This document shows, in pieces, positions 1 to 10,454 of a stretch of DNA of 64,000 nucleotides. Below the pieces are notes generated by a model that made no database searches, was not told where the DNA came from, and worked only from the letters and a program-made list of their open reading frames with translations. How positions within the stretch are numbered: position 1 is the first letter of the stretch; the number at the start of each line of letters is the position of its first letter. Source of the DNA: Semisulcospira habei (Eukaryota > Mollusca > Gastropoda > Semisulcospiridae); the NCBI GenBank assembly GCA_036245525.1, contig BTPG01000005.1, positions 179,121,198 to 179,185,197 on the forward strand, read 5' to 3'. The position numbers and the translations under genes are program-made.

Positions 1-56
1 TATCGAATGAGTTAAGCGCTTAGAGACATTAGGAATAAGCGCTATATAAGTACACA

Positions 57-109
<53 letters not shown>

Positions 110-110
110 G
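1..110 (+). repeat. L2/CR1-like LINE or SINE 3' tail with (TTA)n
   Basis: A short stretch reading gcgcttagagac ... aagcgctatataag is followed by about 48 bp of TTA repeats. The same tail design (GCGCT...AGCGCTATATAA then ATT/TTA repeats) recurs at 7850-7918, 12125-12198, 37240-37345 and 50915-50985, so this is read as the 3' end of a dispersed LINE-like family. Confidence 0.55.
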
Positions 111-532
111 TGCTCTGGGTCAGTGGGCAAGGCCCATTCCACTTTTACAACATGAAGGTAAAATGACAGCTGCATGTCTTCAATATTTTTCTATTTCTGG
201 GAAAGAGTCACAAGCTCCGTAGCCTTCACTGCATGACACTGCAGAAGAAAAGTTAGCTTATGACCGGGTGGGATATAACCAAAGCTGGATTAATGGGTCC
301 TGCTCCAAGCAATGAAATTGTAGCTCCTTTAATGCCGGGGCAAGATCAACGCTACCAAGCTGCAAGACATACACCGACATCAGCCCCTGCAGTCGCAGAC
401 TGTGACTAATCCCTCTGTGCCTGACGAAGGCCGTCCCATGAGTAAGAGACAAAATGTAACTATCCATGAGACCATAGCGGTTGCAGGAGTTCATGAAGAT
501 CTGAGCCTGTTTCCAGCAGAGAGTTGATTCAT

Positions 533-746
533 TTAACTCATTCAGCACGACGCACGTATTTCCCAAATGTGGGAGGCGTCATCTAACGACTTTGCACCTG
601 TTGCAGGAGATGGATCGACCATGATAATTCAAGGGCAGTGCCAGATTAGCTTGGCGCCCACAGCCGCCAAGCTAATCTGGCACTACCCTTGAATTATCAT
701 GGTCGACCCATCTCCTGCTGTAGGGCTTCAGGGCTGAATGGGTTAA
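533..746. repeat. HP-A foldback element, copy 1
   Basis: The copy is bounded by TTAA at 533-536 and 743-746. The outer termini are AACTCATTCAGC and CTGAATGGGTTAA. The inner arms (GATAATTCAAGGGCAG... and its reverse complement) form a long hairpin with a loop near 660. HP-A is the commonest foldback family here. No coding capacity is visible, and the whole unit is about 210 bp. Confidence 0.8.
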
Positions 747-1140
747 TCCCTTCGAGGAGATAGCATGTGTATTGGTCTACAACTGTTTCCATTGATTGTC
801 GTCGCTGCATTAGATTACTGCTTAATCTGCGAGATGAATAGATTGCTATGACTCCTTCATGTGGAGGAGTCGTTAGAACCTATGTCTCTTCTTGGCACAG
901 ATCAGCCTCATTTACATCCGTAATCCTCGTGGGCAGTGCTTTGTTTACGACTGTGTCAGCGGGGGTAACATTTACATCCACAATCTGTCGGTTCCAGATG
1001 GCCAAGGCTCTTGCGTGTGACAGTGTTGCTGAGACACTGTGGAAATCATCTCGAGTGGAAACGGTTATCGGACAACTCTCCCCGCTGTGTGAGTCGCCAC
1101 GTGCACACTGAGACGCACATGAGGGCAGGTGAACACAGGA
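747..1140. other. No gene seen
   Basis: I see no exon, conserved protein or repeat that I can name here. The 87-codon open frame on + at 848-1111 has no recognisable domain and no splice or codon support. Confidence 0.5.
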
Positions 1141-1150
1141 CCCGGAATCC

Positions 1151-1228
1151 TTTAGGAGTTAAGTCCCCTGACCGCGGTTCTTACGTCTAAAGACGTAAGA
1201 GCCGCGGTCAGGGGACTTGACTCCGGAC
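1151..1228. repeat. Isolated perfect palindrome
   Basis: Arms of about 29 bp (GTCCCCTGACCGCGG... and reverse complement) are separated by a 4-base TAAA/TTTA centre. I found no second copy in the window. It is probably another foldback element type. Confidence 0.7.
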
Positions 1229-1416
1229 ACGTTTCACGGTCCTGAGGAAAAACTCCGGCGTGCTGTTGATTCACAAATTTGATGTTCGCGTCAGAATGTT
1301 CATCTAACTAATCGCTCAGCAATGGACACACAGTTCGATATCCAATAGATATCTAGTGTCATGTACTTTGTGCTTTGTATTTGTCACTGGCTGCCGATCT
1401 GGTGCCGCAAGGAAGA

Positions 1417-1614
1417 TTAACCCGTTCAGTGCCGAGGAAATTTGAACACCCCAAAAACTGCAAGAGCCATAGATCCTCATGAGAATCTATGCCTCTTGCT
1501 GATACCACTTTGAACCCATATTCCTGGGACATCGAGGTGTTTTTGTTTTTTCTATCTTGAATTAACGAAGATCACAGAAACGCAGTCTGCGTCAGCTGGC
1601 ACTGAACGGGTTAA
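1417..1614. repeat. HP-B foldback element, copy 1
   Basis: TTAA is present at both ends (1417-1420, 1611-1614), with termini TTAACCCGTTCAGTGCC and GGCACTGAACGGGTTAA. The core hairpin reads GCAAGAG(G/C)CATAGATCCTCATGAG and its complement. A subterminal motif, CGCAGTCTGCGTCAGC, lies near the right end. HP-B is the second abundant family, about 200 bp and non-coding. Confidence 0.8.
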
Positions 1615-2017
1615 GTGAACTTGTTTGTTGGTACAGTATTTGTACAGTATGTTCTCTGTTGCAGTCTAAGAACGCTTGCCTCATTATCCGTGGTATGCAG
1701 ACAATACTGATTTAACCCTTTCGCAGTGGCGGCAGCGCTTTTGGTCGTGGTGATTCCTGCATACAAACCTCAACATGCGAACACCAGCTGCAGGAGGCCT
1801 CTGTGAACACTCGGCTCTGTCGGTCAATAATGTGATGCCGACAGGAGTCTGATTAATATCACTAACAACCCGCTTCCGCGCGTGTTCAAAGGAAAGAAAG
1901 GAGAACAATTGATATTTGTCTTGACTTTGCAGTCGTAACACAACTCGGATAAGCCCCGCAATCGGAAAATATTAACACCGCCTAACTTTCAGTGTAAGAG
2001 GCATACTTCTTGTGAGC

Positions 2018-2146
2018 CCCTGCAACATATACCTTTCGTCTGTGACATAGATTTTCATAAGCCCGCGCAATTTGCAAGAGGCATACATTCTCATGAGCCC
2101 CTGCAATGCAAAGGCTCATTAGAATCTATGTCTCTTGCAAATGGAA
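2018..2146. repeat. HP-B core fragments
   Basis: Two partial copies of the HP-B core (CAAGAGGCATAC..., GCAAGAGGCATACATTC) lie side by side without the TTAA termini. Confidence 0.6.
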
Positions 2147-2207
2147 GCGGATGGTGGAAGGGGCGATCATTCAATGAACAACACACACAGCTAGACCATT
2201 TCAGTTT

Positions 2208-2317
2208 CCAAGTAAGCAAAAAATCCTCGGACCGACGTCGGCCTCATTGAGCCCGCGCACAGCCGTGCGCGGGCCCACTGCGGCCGACGTCGGCCCGAGG
2301 AAATTTGCTTACTGGGT
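2208..2317. repeat. HP-D foldback element, copy 1
   Basis: A GC-rich palindrome with ends AGTAAGCAAA and TTTGCTTACT. Arms carry CCGACGTCGGCC and the centre is GCGCACAGCCGTGCGCGGG. HP-D does not use TTAA ends. It is the fourth foldback family in the window. Confidence 0.75.
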
Positions 2318-2718
2318 TCTTTCTTCGCAGTCCCACCAGCCTGTCCTGAGTCTCAGCCGGAATGATTCAGTCGGACATCAGTCGCAACGGGCAGATATGT
2401 AGGGGTAGTTTGGTGCAGAACAGCCTGTCAGATCTCATTCGTATTGTGTTCCTTGTAATTATTCTGTGGAATATTTTTTTTTTAATGGCAGTTTACTTAC
2501 TCTGCAAAAGTTGGTTCATTTCAAACAAGATGTCAACGTCAACGCAAGACTAAGCGTACATGACATTACTTTTTGAGAGCTGTTCAAAGAACTCCGAAAT
2601 CACTGGCCATATAGTGCATCGATGTGCAAGTCCATCTAGTTGACAAACGGAAATAGAATAGTTGAGACTGACCTCTTGCAAAAGAACAATAAAAGATCTG
2701 CCGGTGAACTGATACAAG

Positions 2719-4717
2719 ATGAATAACACAATTATTCCTCCACTGTTCAACAGTACAACAGTGCGACACAGTGCGGGAACGCCCAACAGGATTTTCTATC
2801 AGAATCTCCAGCGCTATGTGTATGGCTACACTATGATCACGGTCTGTGGTGCGGGGATTCTAGGCAATATCCTCGCGTTCACTGTTCTCTCGCGAAAATC
2901 CATGCGATCTTCCAACACAGCCACCTACTTGCGATGTTTGGCTGCGGTGGATGCCTGCGTGTTGGTGCTTGCCATTTTGCGGTACCGCAGCTACTATGTC
3001 CTCCTCTCGGAGAAGCACGTCATAGACATGGTTTTGACCTTTGACCCCTACGTGCAAGTGTACATCACCCCGCTGTTCTGGGTGGCTCTGGGCGTGTCCA
3101 GCTTTGTAACACTTAGTCTGTCCTTTGAGCGCTACCTCGCCATCCGCTGGCCACTGACGCTGAAGCAGCGGTGCACGAAAGTGATGGTGCGCGTGTGTAT
3201 CGTGCTGATCATCACGGTGGTGCTGCTGGTCACGTTCCCTCACTTCCTGTGCTACCAGCTGAAGAAGACGCAATTCGGCAACACCAATGTGGTGGCCATC
3301 AAGCTGATCACCACCTACCTGGACGCCCACGCCTATCTGCACGCCTACAGCTACTACATCCTGCCCATTATGTGGTATATGGTGCCCTGGCTCATGGTCA
3401 CCGTCTTCAACGTCCTCCTCTCGATACAGGTTAGCAACATTAGTCAGCTGTAGCTGCAGACACGCGATAAGCTGTGTAGATCTCTAACAAAATACTACTA
3501 CTACTACTACTACTAAATCATACATATAAAGCGTTATCTCTACAGTCAGGTTCAAAGCGCTGTTACACAAAGCACAAAGCACAAAGCGGGGGCTCATGAG
3601 GGTTTATGTCTCTTGCAGCTGGGTAGCGTTCGCCTTGCTCCGGCAGTTATGGGGTTCAAGTTTTTTTTTTTTCACAATCCATTGCATTTAAACGCTCGGC
3701 CGTAACGTTTTTGGTCTGTATTCCATGCAGGTGAAGAAGACGTCCCACATCCGAGTGGGGATCCCCACCCTGGTCAACCTCAACCGCAACCTGTCCATCC
3801 TCATCATTCTGATCGTGGGCATGTACATGGTGTGTCACTTCCCTCGCTGCATCCTGGCTTTCTACTGCCTCGTCAACTATTGCTCGGCCAGCGACATGGG
3901 GGAGGACGTCAACACCAAGTCGTATTACATCTTTATCGCGGCCGCTGACACTCTCAACATTCTCAACAGCTGTCTGAACATCGTCGTTTACTGCATGACC
4001 GGGTCGCGATTTCGACACGAGGTGAAACGGCTTCTGTTGTGTAGGTCCTTCTGCTGGCAGTCAGCTACACAGCCCACGGTTCAGTCACTACACGTGTCCC
4101 TAAAGGAAGTACCAGCGACTCCCATGGACGACCGCAAGTCCTTCAACATGTCCTATAAGGATCTACGGTTAGCTCATTCCAATTTTCCTTCTCCAAGCCA
4201 GTCCCTTGTGGACCTCCAGCATGCTAACAACAGACTGTTCAACGAGGACTGTTACAACGTCATTCACAGCAACCTAGTGCTGTCTCCCAACCGCCCCGGG
4301 AAACACCTGCTGTCTGCCAGTTCTGCCGGTTCTGCCACGCGTAAAATCTCTATCCTTCCCCAGCCAAGTGACCAAGCCTATGGTGGAGAGGCGTCAGATG
4401 GAGCGTCAGCAGCTCGTCCTGTGACTAACGTAGTGCGTCCAGCAAATCCTGATGACAAGCTAATGCCACCACACCCATTCCAACTCCAGCCTATTCACCT
4501 TCACGATCCACCGGCGGGTAGAGCTGAAATTACCGACCGTATGACAACACTAAAATCCACCACCCACGAGCCAGAAACACAAACGCATACTGCTGTTCAA
4601 GCAGAGACGATGGCCACAGATTCAGAGGTTACAGCTCCAGTCACTGAGCCAACACAAATTACGGCAGCAAATTCAATGCCTATTGAACCCCAGATTACGG
4701 TAACCAACCTTGGCTAA
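2719..4717 (+). CDS. Class A GPCR, neuropeptide (FMRFamide-receptor-like); join 2719-3429, 3731-4717
   Basis: Two exons join in phase 0 (donor GTTAGC at 3430, acceptor TTCCATGCAG ending 3730) to give 565 aa. The start is the first Met after the upstream region, and it is followed by N-glycosylation sites N2 and N11. Seven membrane segments fit roughly 37-59, 66-88, 113-136, 157-177, 212-235, 255-282 and 302-325. Class A landmarks are GN50 in TM1, LAAVD78 in TM2, ERY 137-139 at the end of TM3, CHFPR 272-276 in TM6 and N320-IVVY in TM7. The 240-residue C-tail is Ser/Thr/Pro-rich, as in receptors that bind arrestin. Known members of this group signal a peptide ligand through G proteins at the plasma membrane. 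The cysteine normally found at the top of TM3 is absent. The ligand is not predictable. Base composition is clearly more GC-rich than the flanks. Family assignment beyond class A is an inference from the CHxPR and N-x-x-x-Y patterns. Confidence 0.88.
3430..3730 (+). other. GPCR intron with half an HP-B hairpin
   Basis: The intron falls at the TM5/third-loop boundary. It carries a (CTA)n run at about 3490-3515 and, at 3587-3625, one arm of an HP-B core (GGGGGCTCATGAGG... TCTTGCAG). That arm contains an acceptor-like TCTTGCAG upstream of the real acceptor at 3730. Confidence 0.75.
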
Positions 4718-4743
4718 TTCCAAAACCTCTGTCATAATTCACA

Positions 4744-4830
4744 GTAACTCATTCAAGGCCCCCCACATCAATAGTTGCCGCCGGCCTTAACGTTTCGCAG
4801 CCGTTGGTAAGGGCTCTTTGAATGAGTTAA
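4744..4830. repeat. HP-A-like element with diverged interior
   Basis: The ends are AACTCATTCAAGG and CTTTGAATGAGTTAA, matching the HP-A terminal style, but the interior lacks the usual arms. The next 100 bp (4829-4940) again begin TTAACCCCTTGATTGC and end AAGGAGTTAA, a possible further relative. Confidence 0.5.
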
Positions 4831-5005
4831 CCCCTTGATTGCTATGGACGATCCCGTTCGGCGGAAACGACGCGTCAGTGGTTACGCGCTTTTTTCACCG
4901 ATCAGTTTTGTCAGTAGCAGCCAAGGAGTTAATTTTGATTGGATTTCTTTTATGTCAGCATCCAGTGAAAAGTGATAATGAATGATGCAATATTCTTATT
5001 GATCA

Positions 5006-5429
5006 TTAACCCGTTCAGTGCCAGCTGACGCAGACTGTACTAGACACGTCTATTCAACACTATAGAACCCTAGCTGTACCAGGCACGTCAATTCAACACT
5101 ATAGAACCCTAGCTGTACCAAACACTATAGAATCCTAGCTGTACCAGGCACGTCAATTCAACACTATAGAACCCTAGCTGTACCAGGCACGTCAATTCAA
5201 CACTATGGAACCCTAGCTGTACCAGGCACGTCAATTCAACACTATAGAACCCTAGCTGTACCAGGCACGTCAATTCAACACTATAGAACCTTAACTGTAC
5301 CAGGCACGTCAATTCAAAATGGTGTCAGCAAGAGGCATAGGTCATCATGCGGCAACTGCAGGGCTCATGAGGATTAATACCTCTTGCAGTTGGGTTGTGT
5401 TGAAATTTTCTCAGCACTGAACGAGTTAA
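5006..5429. repeat. HP-B element with an internal 39-bp tandem array
   Basis: TTAA occurs at 5006-5009 and 5426-5429. The left terminal 35 bases match the inverted right end of copy 1 (AGCTGACGCAGACTGT). A tandem array follows at once, and then the HP-B hairpin core at about 5330-5395. The element has doubled in length through the array. Confidence 0.75.
5038..5316. repeat. 39-bp minisatellite, about 7 units
   Basis: The unit contains AGCTGTACCAGGCACGTC and AACACTATAGAACCCT. One shortened unit sits near 5115-5135. The period is a multiple of three, so the minus strand reads as a repetitive open frame; I regard that as an artefact. Confidence 0.85.
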
Positions 5430-5581
5430 TGATCTCATCCTGACCTAAAAAAGTACAGCGGGAGTTGGATGGATCATCATAGGCCAAGCGTATAAGAAAC
5501 AAATAAGCTTGTTGATTCGTCACGCCAGACTGTTTTGAACGCCTCCCGAAATTCGGAAACGTTATCCAACACTTAAAATAA

Positions 5582-5799
5582 TTACCCCTTCATTGCCGAG
5601 GAAACGTGAGCACGACCTAACTGCAAGATACATCAGATCCTCATGAGCCCCCGCGACTGCGGGGCTGAAGAGGATCTATGCCTCTTGCTGAGACCAATTA
5701 TTTGTGTCAGTGCTTTTTGGAAATGTTTGGCTTTTTGTCGCTGAATGAACAAAGATTTCAGAAACAACAATGTACGTACAGTGGCAGGGAAGGGGTTAA
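5582..5799. repeat. HP-B foldback element
   Basis: Begins TTACCCCTTCATTGCCG and ends GGCAGGGAAGGGGTTAA. The core hairpin is at about 5625-5690 with a CCCCCGCGACTGCGGGG centre. Confidence 0.75.
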
Positions 5800-5974
5800 C
5801 GAGGTGTTGAAGTGCGCAATAATTTATTTCAAGAGAATATAATAATATACACATATACATTATGTGTGTGGAAGAAAGATGCAACGCTCACGGTGCACAA
5901 GGGGGCCGTGTGAATGGGCCAGCAACTCCGTGTGACATTCGTCTTGTTAATTTCAAATATAGAGGTTATGTGTA

Positions 5975-6218
5975 AGCCGGACGACTCCCAACCACAAACG
6001 AGAGCGAAGTCAAGGCGGAGAACCGGCGTCTACTGCAAGCATAGACAACAGTCCAAACATCTCCAAGAGGCGTAGATCCTCATGCGTCCGGAAGACGCAT
6101 GAGGATCTATGCCTCTTGGAGATGATTAGAGTGTTGTCTATGCTTCTGGTACACAGAGGTTATCCGCCGTGATTTCGCTCTCGATCGTTGTTGGGAGTCG
6201 TTCGTAGCAAGGGAAACC
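5975..6218. repeat. HP-H composite palindrome with an HP-B core
   Basis: The outer arms (GACTCCCAACCACAAACG..., ...TTGTTGGGAGTCG) differ from HP-B, but the centre at 6063-6119 is an HP-B-type core (CAAGAGGCGTAGATCCTCATG). A second copy lies at 32911-33178. Confidence 0.7.
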
Positions 6219-6255
6219 TCGCTATTGTCTAGACGGTAAGATGGGTGAAATTTAC

Positions 6256-6397
6256 CTCTCGTCCTGGGTTCGGCCCGTGATCATGGCCCGTGTGGTCGGG
6301 CTCTTCAAAATACAGTGTGATAAAATCTGGCCTCTCGCCGGCCGGCAGTGACACCCACTCCAACACTTTCTGCACTCTGGCTGGATACGCCACTGAA
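6256..6397 (-). CDS. ENPP gene B, exon 5 of those visible (metal-binding segment)
   Basis: Translates to a phosphodiesterase-domain segment with PDFITLYFEEPDHTGH; the D and H of EPDHTGH are zinc ligands in ENPPs. Acceptor CACTTTCAG, donor GTAAAT, incoming phase 2 and outgoing phase 0, matching the preceding exon. It corresponds to gene A exon 8. No following ENPP exon is visible to the left, so the gene continues beyond the window (with the GPCR inside its intron) or is truncated. Confidence 0.85.
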
Positions 6398-6431
6398 CTG
6401 AAAGTGAAACAGCAAACGTTACATCAGCATT

Positions 6432-6516
6432 AGTAAGCAAAGGACCTTGCGCAGACGACGGCCGCAGTGGGCCCATTGCGGCCGTCGTCGGCCCGCAGAC
6501 GTTTTGCTGCTGGGGT
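6432..6516. repeat. HP-D foldback element, copy 2
   Basis: Ends GTAAGCAAAGGACC and GTTTTGCTGCTGGGG with GACGGCCGCAGTGGGCCC arms. It lies immediately upstream of gene B exon 5. Confidence 0.7.
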
Positions 6517-6873
6517 ATCTGTGGTTGTTGCTAATGTTCTTGTGCTTTTCTTTTGGGTGCATATACATGAAGAAAACTGCAACAGTAGTAGTCTAGTGTG
6601 TCCACATTGTATTGTCGGTGATAGGTGTGCGTGTACCGGTGGGGTGGGCGTGGGGAGGGGGTCGGAGTAGGGGATGGTGTGGGGGTAAAGGGAGGCGGAA
6701 GAACACAGGGAGGGGGAACGCGGTGAAGGTTGGAGGGAGGGGGAGGCGGGTAGCAAAGGGGTAGTGGGGTGATGTGGTTAGGATCAAATTATAACGTAAC
6801 AACTTGAAACCGAATGCGGACGTCTTCACAATATTTGGTTAGGTACATTTATCAGCAATACACTTCTACTCAC

Positions 6874-6907
6874 CCATTGTAATTCAAGTAATAATCAGGG
6901 TATTCGC
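6874..6907 (-). CDS. ENPP gene B, 34-nt micro-exon
   Basis: Encodes about 11 residues ending EYPDYYLNYNG. Acceptor TGTTTGCAG and donor GTGAGT fit. Incoming phase 1 and outgoing phase 2 match both neighbours. It has exactly the length and phases of gene A exon 7. Confidence 0.85.
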
Positions 6908-6991
6908 CTGCAAACAAAGCAACAAAAAAAAAAGTAACACGTCACCAGCATAAACGTCAACTCAACACAACAGAAGAAACGTAACACATAG

Positions 6992-7083
6992 TTAACCATG
7001 TGGATGGTAGCAGCATTTTTTGTCGAGATAATTCCTGTAGGAATCATCGCGACAAAAACCGCTACCCACAGCCAAAGGATTAA
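6992..7083. repeat. HP-C foldback element, copy 1
   Basis: TTAA at 6992-6995 and 7080-7083. The arms meet at TTCCTGTAGGAATCATCGCGAC. HP-C elements are about 80-95 bp and have the most piggyBac-like ends (consensus TTAACCCTTTGGCTGTCGG). Confidence 0.75.
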
Positions 7084-7201
7084 GTTTGCATGGTTTTGTG
7101 CAGGATACTGTAAGTGTAAGCGATAGTAACAATATGTACTTTGTTGTTAAACTGAAATTAAAATACAGAGGACAACCGACTTAACAGGTTCAATCATTAC
7201 C

Positions 7202-7310
7202 ACAGTAAGCAAAAGTCCTCGGGCTGACGTCGGTCTTAGTTGGCCCGCGCACGGCTGTGCGCGGGCCAGCTAAGGCCGACGTCGGCCCAAATACCTTTTC
7301 CTTACTGGGA
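7202..7310. repeat. HP-D foldback element, copy 3
   Basis: Ends CAGTAAGCAAAAG and TTTTCCTTACTGGG. The centre is GCGCACGGCTGTGCGC. It lies 20 bp from gene B exon 3. Confidence 0.75.
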
Positions 7311-7332
7311 TGCGCATTAGTTTCATACTCAC

Positions 7333-7408
7333 CATTGATAGGGACGTCAGATCCCACCCAGAAATAGCAAGCACTTTTCTTTCCATGTCGTTTGGCTGTC
7401 AACCAAAT
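7333..7408 (-). CDS. ENPP gene B, exon 3 of those visible
   Basis: Encodes IWLTAKRHGKKSACYFWVG followed by SDVPING, a conserved ENPP strand-helix segment. Acceptor CCCTTGCAG, donor GTGAGT, phases 0 in and 1 out. It is 76 nt, identical in length to gene A exon 6. Confidence 0.88.
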
Positions 7409-7499
7409 CTGCAAGGGGAAAAAAAATTGTGTGCTTGTTTGGAAGACAAATGTTAGAACCAAAAGTCACTGACAACGAAGTTATTTGTTGCACAAAATT

Positions 7500-7678
7500 A
7501 TAAAATGTATGTCGTGCCTTCTCCCATCTTGGCCCCGCCACTTGCAACAGCCTCCCCGCCCCGGTCCGTAACTGTCAAACTCTCTCCTCATTTAAATCAC
7601 TTCTCAAAACCCACCTCTACAACGCTGCCTTTCACTAGTTCACTTCCCCAGCCAGGCACAATTCATCACCACGGTCAC

Positions 7679-7728
<50 letters not shown>

Positions 7729-7782
7729 ATGTTGTGTGCAGGGTGCGTGCGTGTGTGTGTGTGCGTGTGTGTGTGTGTGTGC

Positions 7783-7817
<35 letters not shown>

Positions 7818-7920
7818 TGTGTGTGTGCGTGTTAGTTGTTAGCCTTTTCATTGTATCAGCGCTGAGATTCTACTTTTAGAATAAGCGCTTAACAAATTTC
7901 CTTTATTATTATTATTATAA
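7500..7920 (+). mobile_element. L2-like LINE 3' end with internal (GT)n
   Basis: The + strand has a degenerate reading typical of L2/CR1 ORF2 C-termini (a motif like LNHFSKPTSTTLPF), then (GT)n at 7680-7820, then AATAAGCGCTTAACAAA and ATT repeats. The order (C-terminus, GT repeat, GCGCT tail, ATT tail) is the same at 50555-50985. Confidence 0.6.
7680..7822. repeat. (GT)n microsatellite
   Basis: GT repeats interrupted by GC variants. The long open frames across it on both strands are repeat artefacts. Confidence 0.9.
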
Positions 7921-7949
7921 TGTTTATGGGTGAGTTTGGATTTCGGACC

Positions 7950-10375
7950 TTACGGTGTTAAGGTGGCTCTTGGCGTCCGTTTTTTGTAAAAATTGTTAAA
8001 AAAAAACTGTTCAAGACAGAGTTGTGAAATTTGGCACACTCATAGTACACATCATAGATGTTTTCCTTGCAAAGTTTGAAGTTGCTGGGTTGTTTAGAAA
8101 AAAATCTACAGCTGATCATAATTATAATACACGACGGCAATGCATGGTATTTTGCCCCCTCTGCTGTACAAAATGCTTTGCTTTTTCAATGTAGAAATTA
8201 CTGTTTCTTGTAAAGCTGAGTTCATTCTGTGCAAGGAAAGCAGTTTTTGATGTGTACCAATAACAGATTCAGCACTCACCAACCATACATACGTGGCAAA
8301 AAAGTGAAAATATTTGCCACCACTTGTGGTCCTGTAACTTGACAACTATAAGACAGGCTGATTCTGATGCTTTTATTGCACTCTACATGCAATTTTACAT
8401 AAGCATGAAAATTTTCACATTGATAGCTCTGTTAGAACAGAAGATACAGAGGGGGAAAGTTCGTCACGCATGCAAAATACACAGTTCTTAGAAAATTGGC
8501 TTCAAAGTTTAGACATGTTTCGCACTACAGTATAGGTCATAGAATGAACTTAAATTCTGTCAAAAGCAGTTAGTTCACTTGAAACAGCATTCAGCATCAT
8601 GGGGAGGCACTGAAAGTTTTGGCAGACAGTTAAAATTGTCCTGCACTGTAAAGGGCACCCTCTCGCTGGCAACCCTGCTCTCTCTCACGTCGACAAATGT
8701 CGTCAATCTTCTTTCTCCGATCCTTCTCTTTTTTTCGAGGTCTTCCTTGTTGCAGATTTTGCTCTCTCCAGCTCTACAAACTTCATCTGCTTTTGGTAGT
8801 GATACCAAGTCTTTTCATTCATTGGTGGAGGCATGTTACGCATTGCAAAAAACCTCCGAAGCTGTGTAAAACCTAGGCCGTTGCTGACTGCAGCTGCAAC
8901 AACACGCCTGTTGATGTCAAAGCCAGAGTGGATGATGCCAGACCATAGTGATGTCCACTCTGACAACAGCTCCCCACACCTTGTGCAGTTCACGGACAGC
9001 AGACAGGCAGCTCCTTTTCGCCCACCATCACCTCCTTCGCTTCTTCTGAAATGAAGACAAGTTGCAAACTTAGTCTATGTCCACATACACACTCAACACA
9101 TGACATACACACAGTACGGCAGCAAGCATCATGCTCAGCCTGCATGCACTGCCCCCCCCCCCCCCCCCAAATTATATGAATACTTCTTTTATTCAGCTTT
9201 CTGTCCGACTAAAGCTGTATTTGCTGCACAGCAAAACGGCCAGTTCCTGATCCAGAAAAAGTGGGGGACTCTGAACTGTGTGAACACACGTCTGCTTCAT
9301 GACACACTATTTACACAAACACAAAAAGCGTAAAATAGGCATGTGGCCTAGACAATAATAATAAAACAAGATCGCTCACCTTTTTCTTGCAAACTGGGCA
9401 GTGGAGGATGGTTATTAGTGGTTGCAAACAGCCAAGATTTGCAATGAAATTCAGATCGCCATCGCTCGCTGACTGTATCTGCAGGGTCGTCGTTGGTGTC
9501 ACTCCCGTTCGTATCTGACGTTTTCCGGGTCTTCGGTGTTGTTTCTTCTGCAACTGTATCCTCTGCCATCTTCTTCCTCTTAAGAAAGTCTGGGTTTTTT
9601 TTTTCGTCGATGCCACAGACTCTGGCGCAGTTTCACTCGATGCACCATCCCCCATTCGCGAGCGACGATGTCGAAGGCACCGGCTCGGCCTCTTGCGGAG
9701 TGTTTTCCGGCAGAACTGGCGTCTCTTTTTTCTTCCTGCGGCGCTTCCCAAACTTATGAAGTGTTCCGAACTTATTACCAACATTTTCCCCCATCTTCAA
9801 ACGATTTTCTTGCTCACAATTTGACAAATTCCCACGGCACTCAAGAAGAAAGCGTCATGCAGCGGCCATTTTGGATCGCATCGTTGCCTAGTCGGAAACA
9901 GCCGAAGAAGCCCCGAGTAAGCGGAACAACCAATCAGCGATCGCGTTTTTGAACCGAGGTCCATATATGGAAATCTCCGCTCGGTTTTGCTGCATTCGGT
10001 TGCTCTCGTTTTTGGCTTCGTGTGACTTTGTGAATGGAAATTTCTGATGTTTCCGCGCGAATTCTGACGGAGAAAGAGTTGACCTACATAACGGTATGCG
10101 GCAAGGCGGGGTTTGTTCAAGCAAAATGGCCGTAACCAAGGCCATAAGTTCGCGAAGCTCGAAGAAAAAATACGATGTTTGGATGATTTTCATGTTGAGT
10201 GACTTTGAAAATAAGGTCAATAAACACATTTTGAGGGCATTATAACATAAAACATGTGCAAGAACTGCTTCTAGACACTTCAAAGATGCAAAAGCCGAGT
10301 CTGTCTCAAAACTGTTTTTTGAACGATTTTGGTCAAAAATACCATGCCAAGATGTAAGGTTACAAATTATAGAGC
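7950..10375 (-). mobile_element. Decayed Mutator-like DNA transposon
   Basis: About 2.4 kb. The two ends are imperfect inverted repeats: GTAAAAATTG...AAACTGTTCAAGACAGAG at 7985-8026 against the reverse complement of the sequence at 10290-10350 (CAAAATCG...CAGTTTTGAGACAGAC). Inside, on -, lie coding remnants of a Mutator-like transposase-domain protein (separate entry). The element sits inside the gene B intron between its exons 2 and 3. End positions are approximate, because I could not identify a target duplication. Confidence 0.6.
8700..9800 (-). pseudogene. Mutator-like transposase N-terminal remnant (frameshifted)
   Basis: Read from about 9797 downward, it has a basic/acidic start (MGENVGNKFGTLHKF), then after frame changes IANLGCLQPLI and HCPVCKKK, then a donor-like GTGAGC. 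A second exon begins near 9048 with GRKGAACLLSVNCTRCG, RRVVAAAV, LRRFFAMRNMPPPM and ends in a lysine-rich frame that runs into stops at about 8700. The paired CxxC motifs, the GRKG step and the MNMPPPM-like motif are typical of animal proteins annotated with a Mutator-like transposase domain. The catalytic part is absent and at least two frameshifts are needed, so it is non-functional. Confidence 0.6.
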
Positions 10376-10454
10376 AGCAAACAAATGACTACAATGCAAC
10401 CAAATGCAAGCTGGGTTGACTTTACTAATACTGCCTGATAAAAGCGAATACAAC

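Noticed and set aside
2362..2553. 63-codon open frame upstream of the GPCR with a hydrophobic stretch
   Set aside because: No donor/acceptor pair links it in frame to the GPCR, and the GPCR exon already has a good start with glycosylation sites.
2860..3342. 160-codon frame antisense to the GPCR
   Set aside because: Composition (His/Gln/Arg-rich) is typical of a shadow frame and has no domain.
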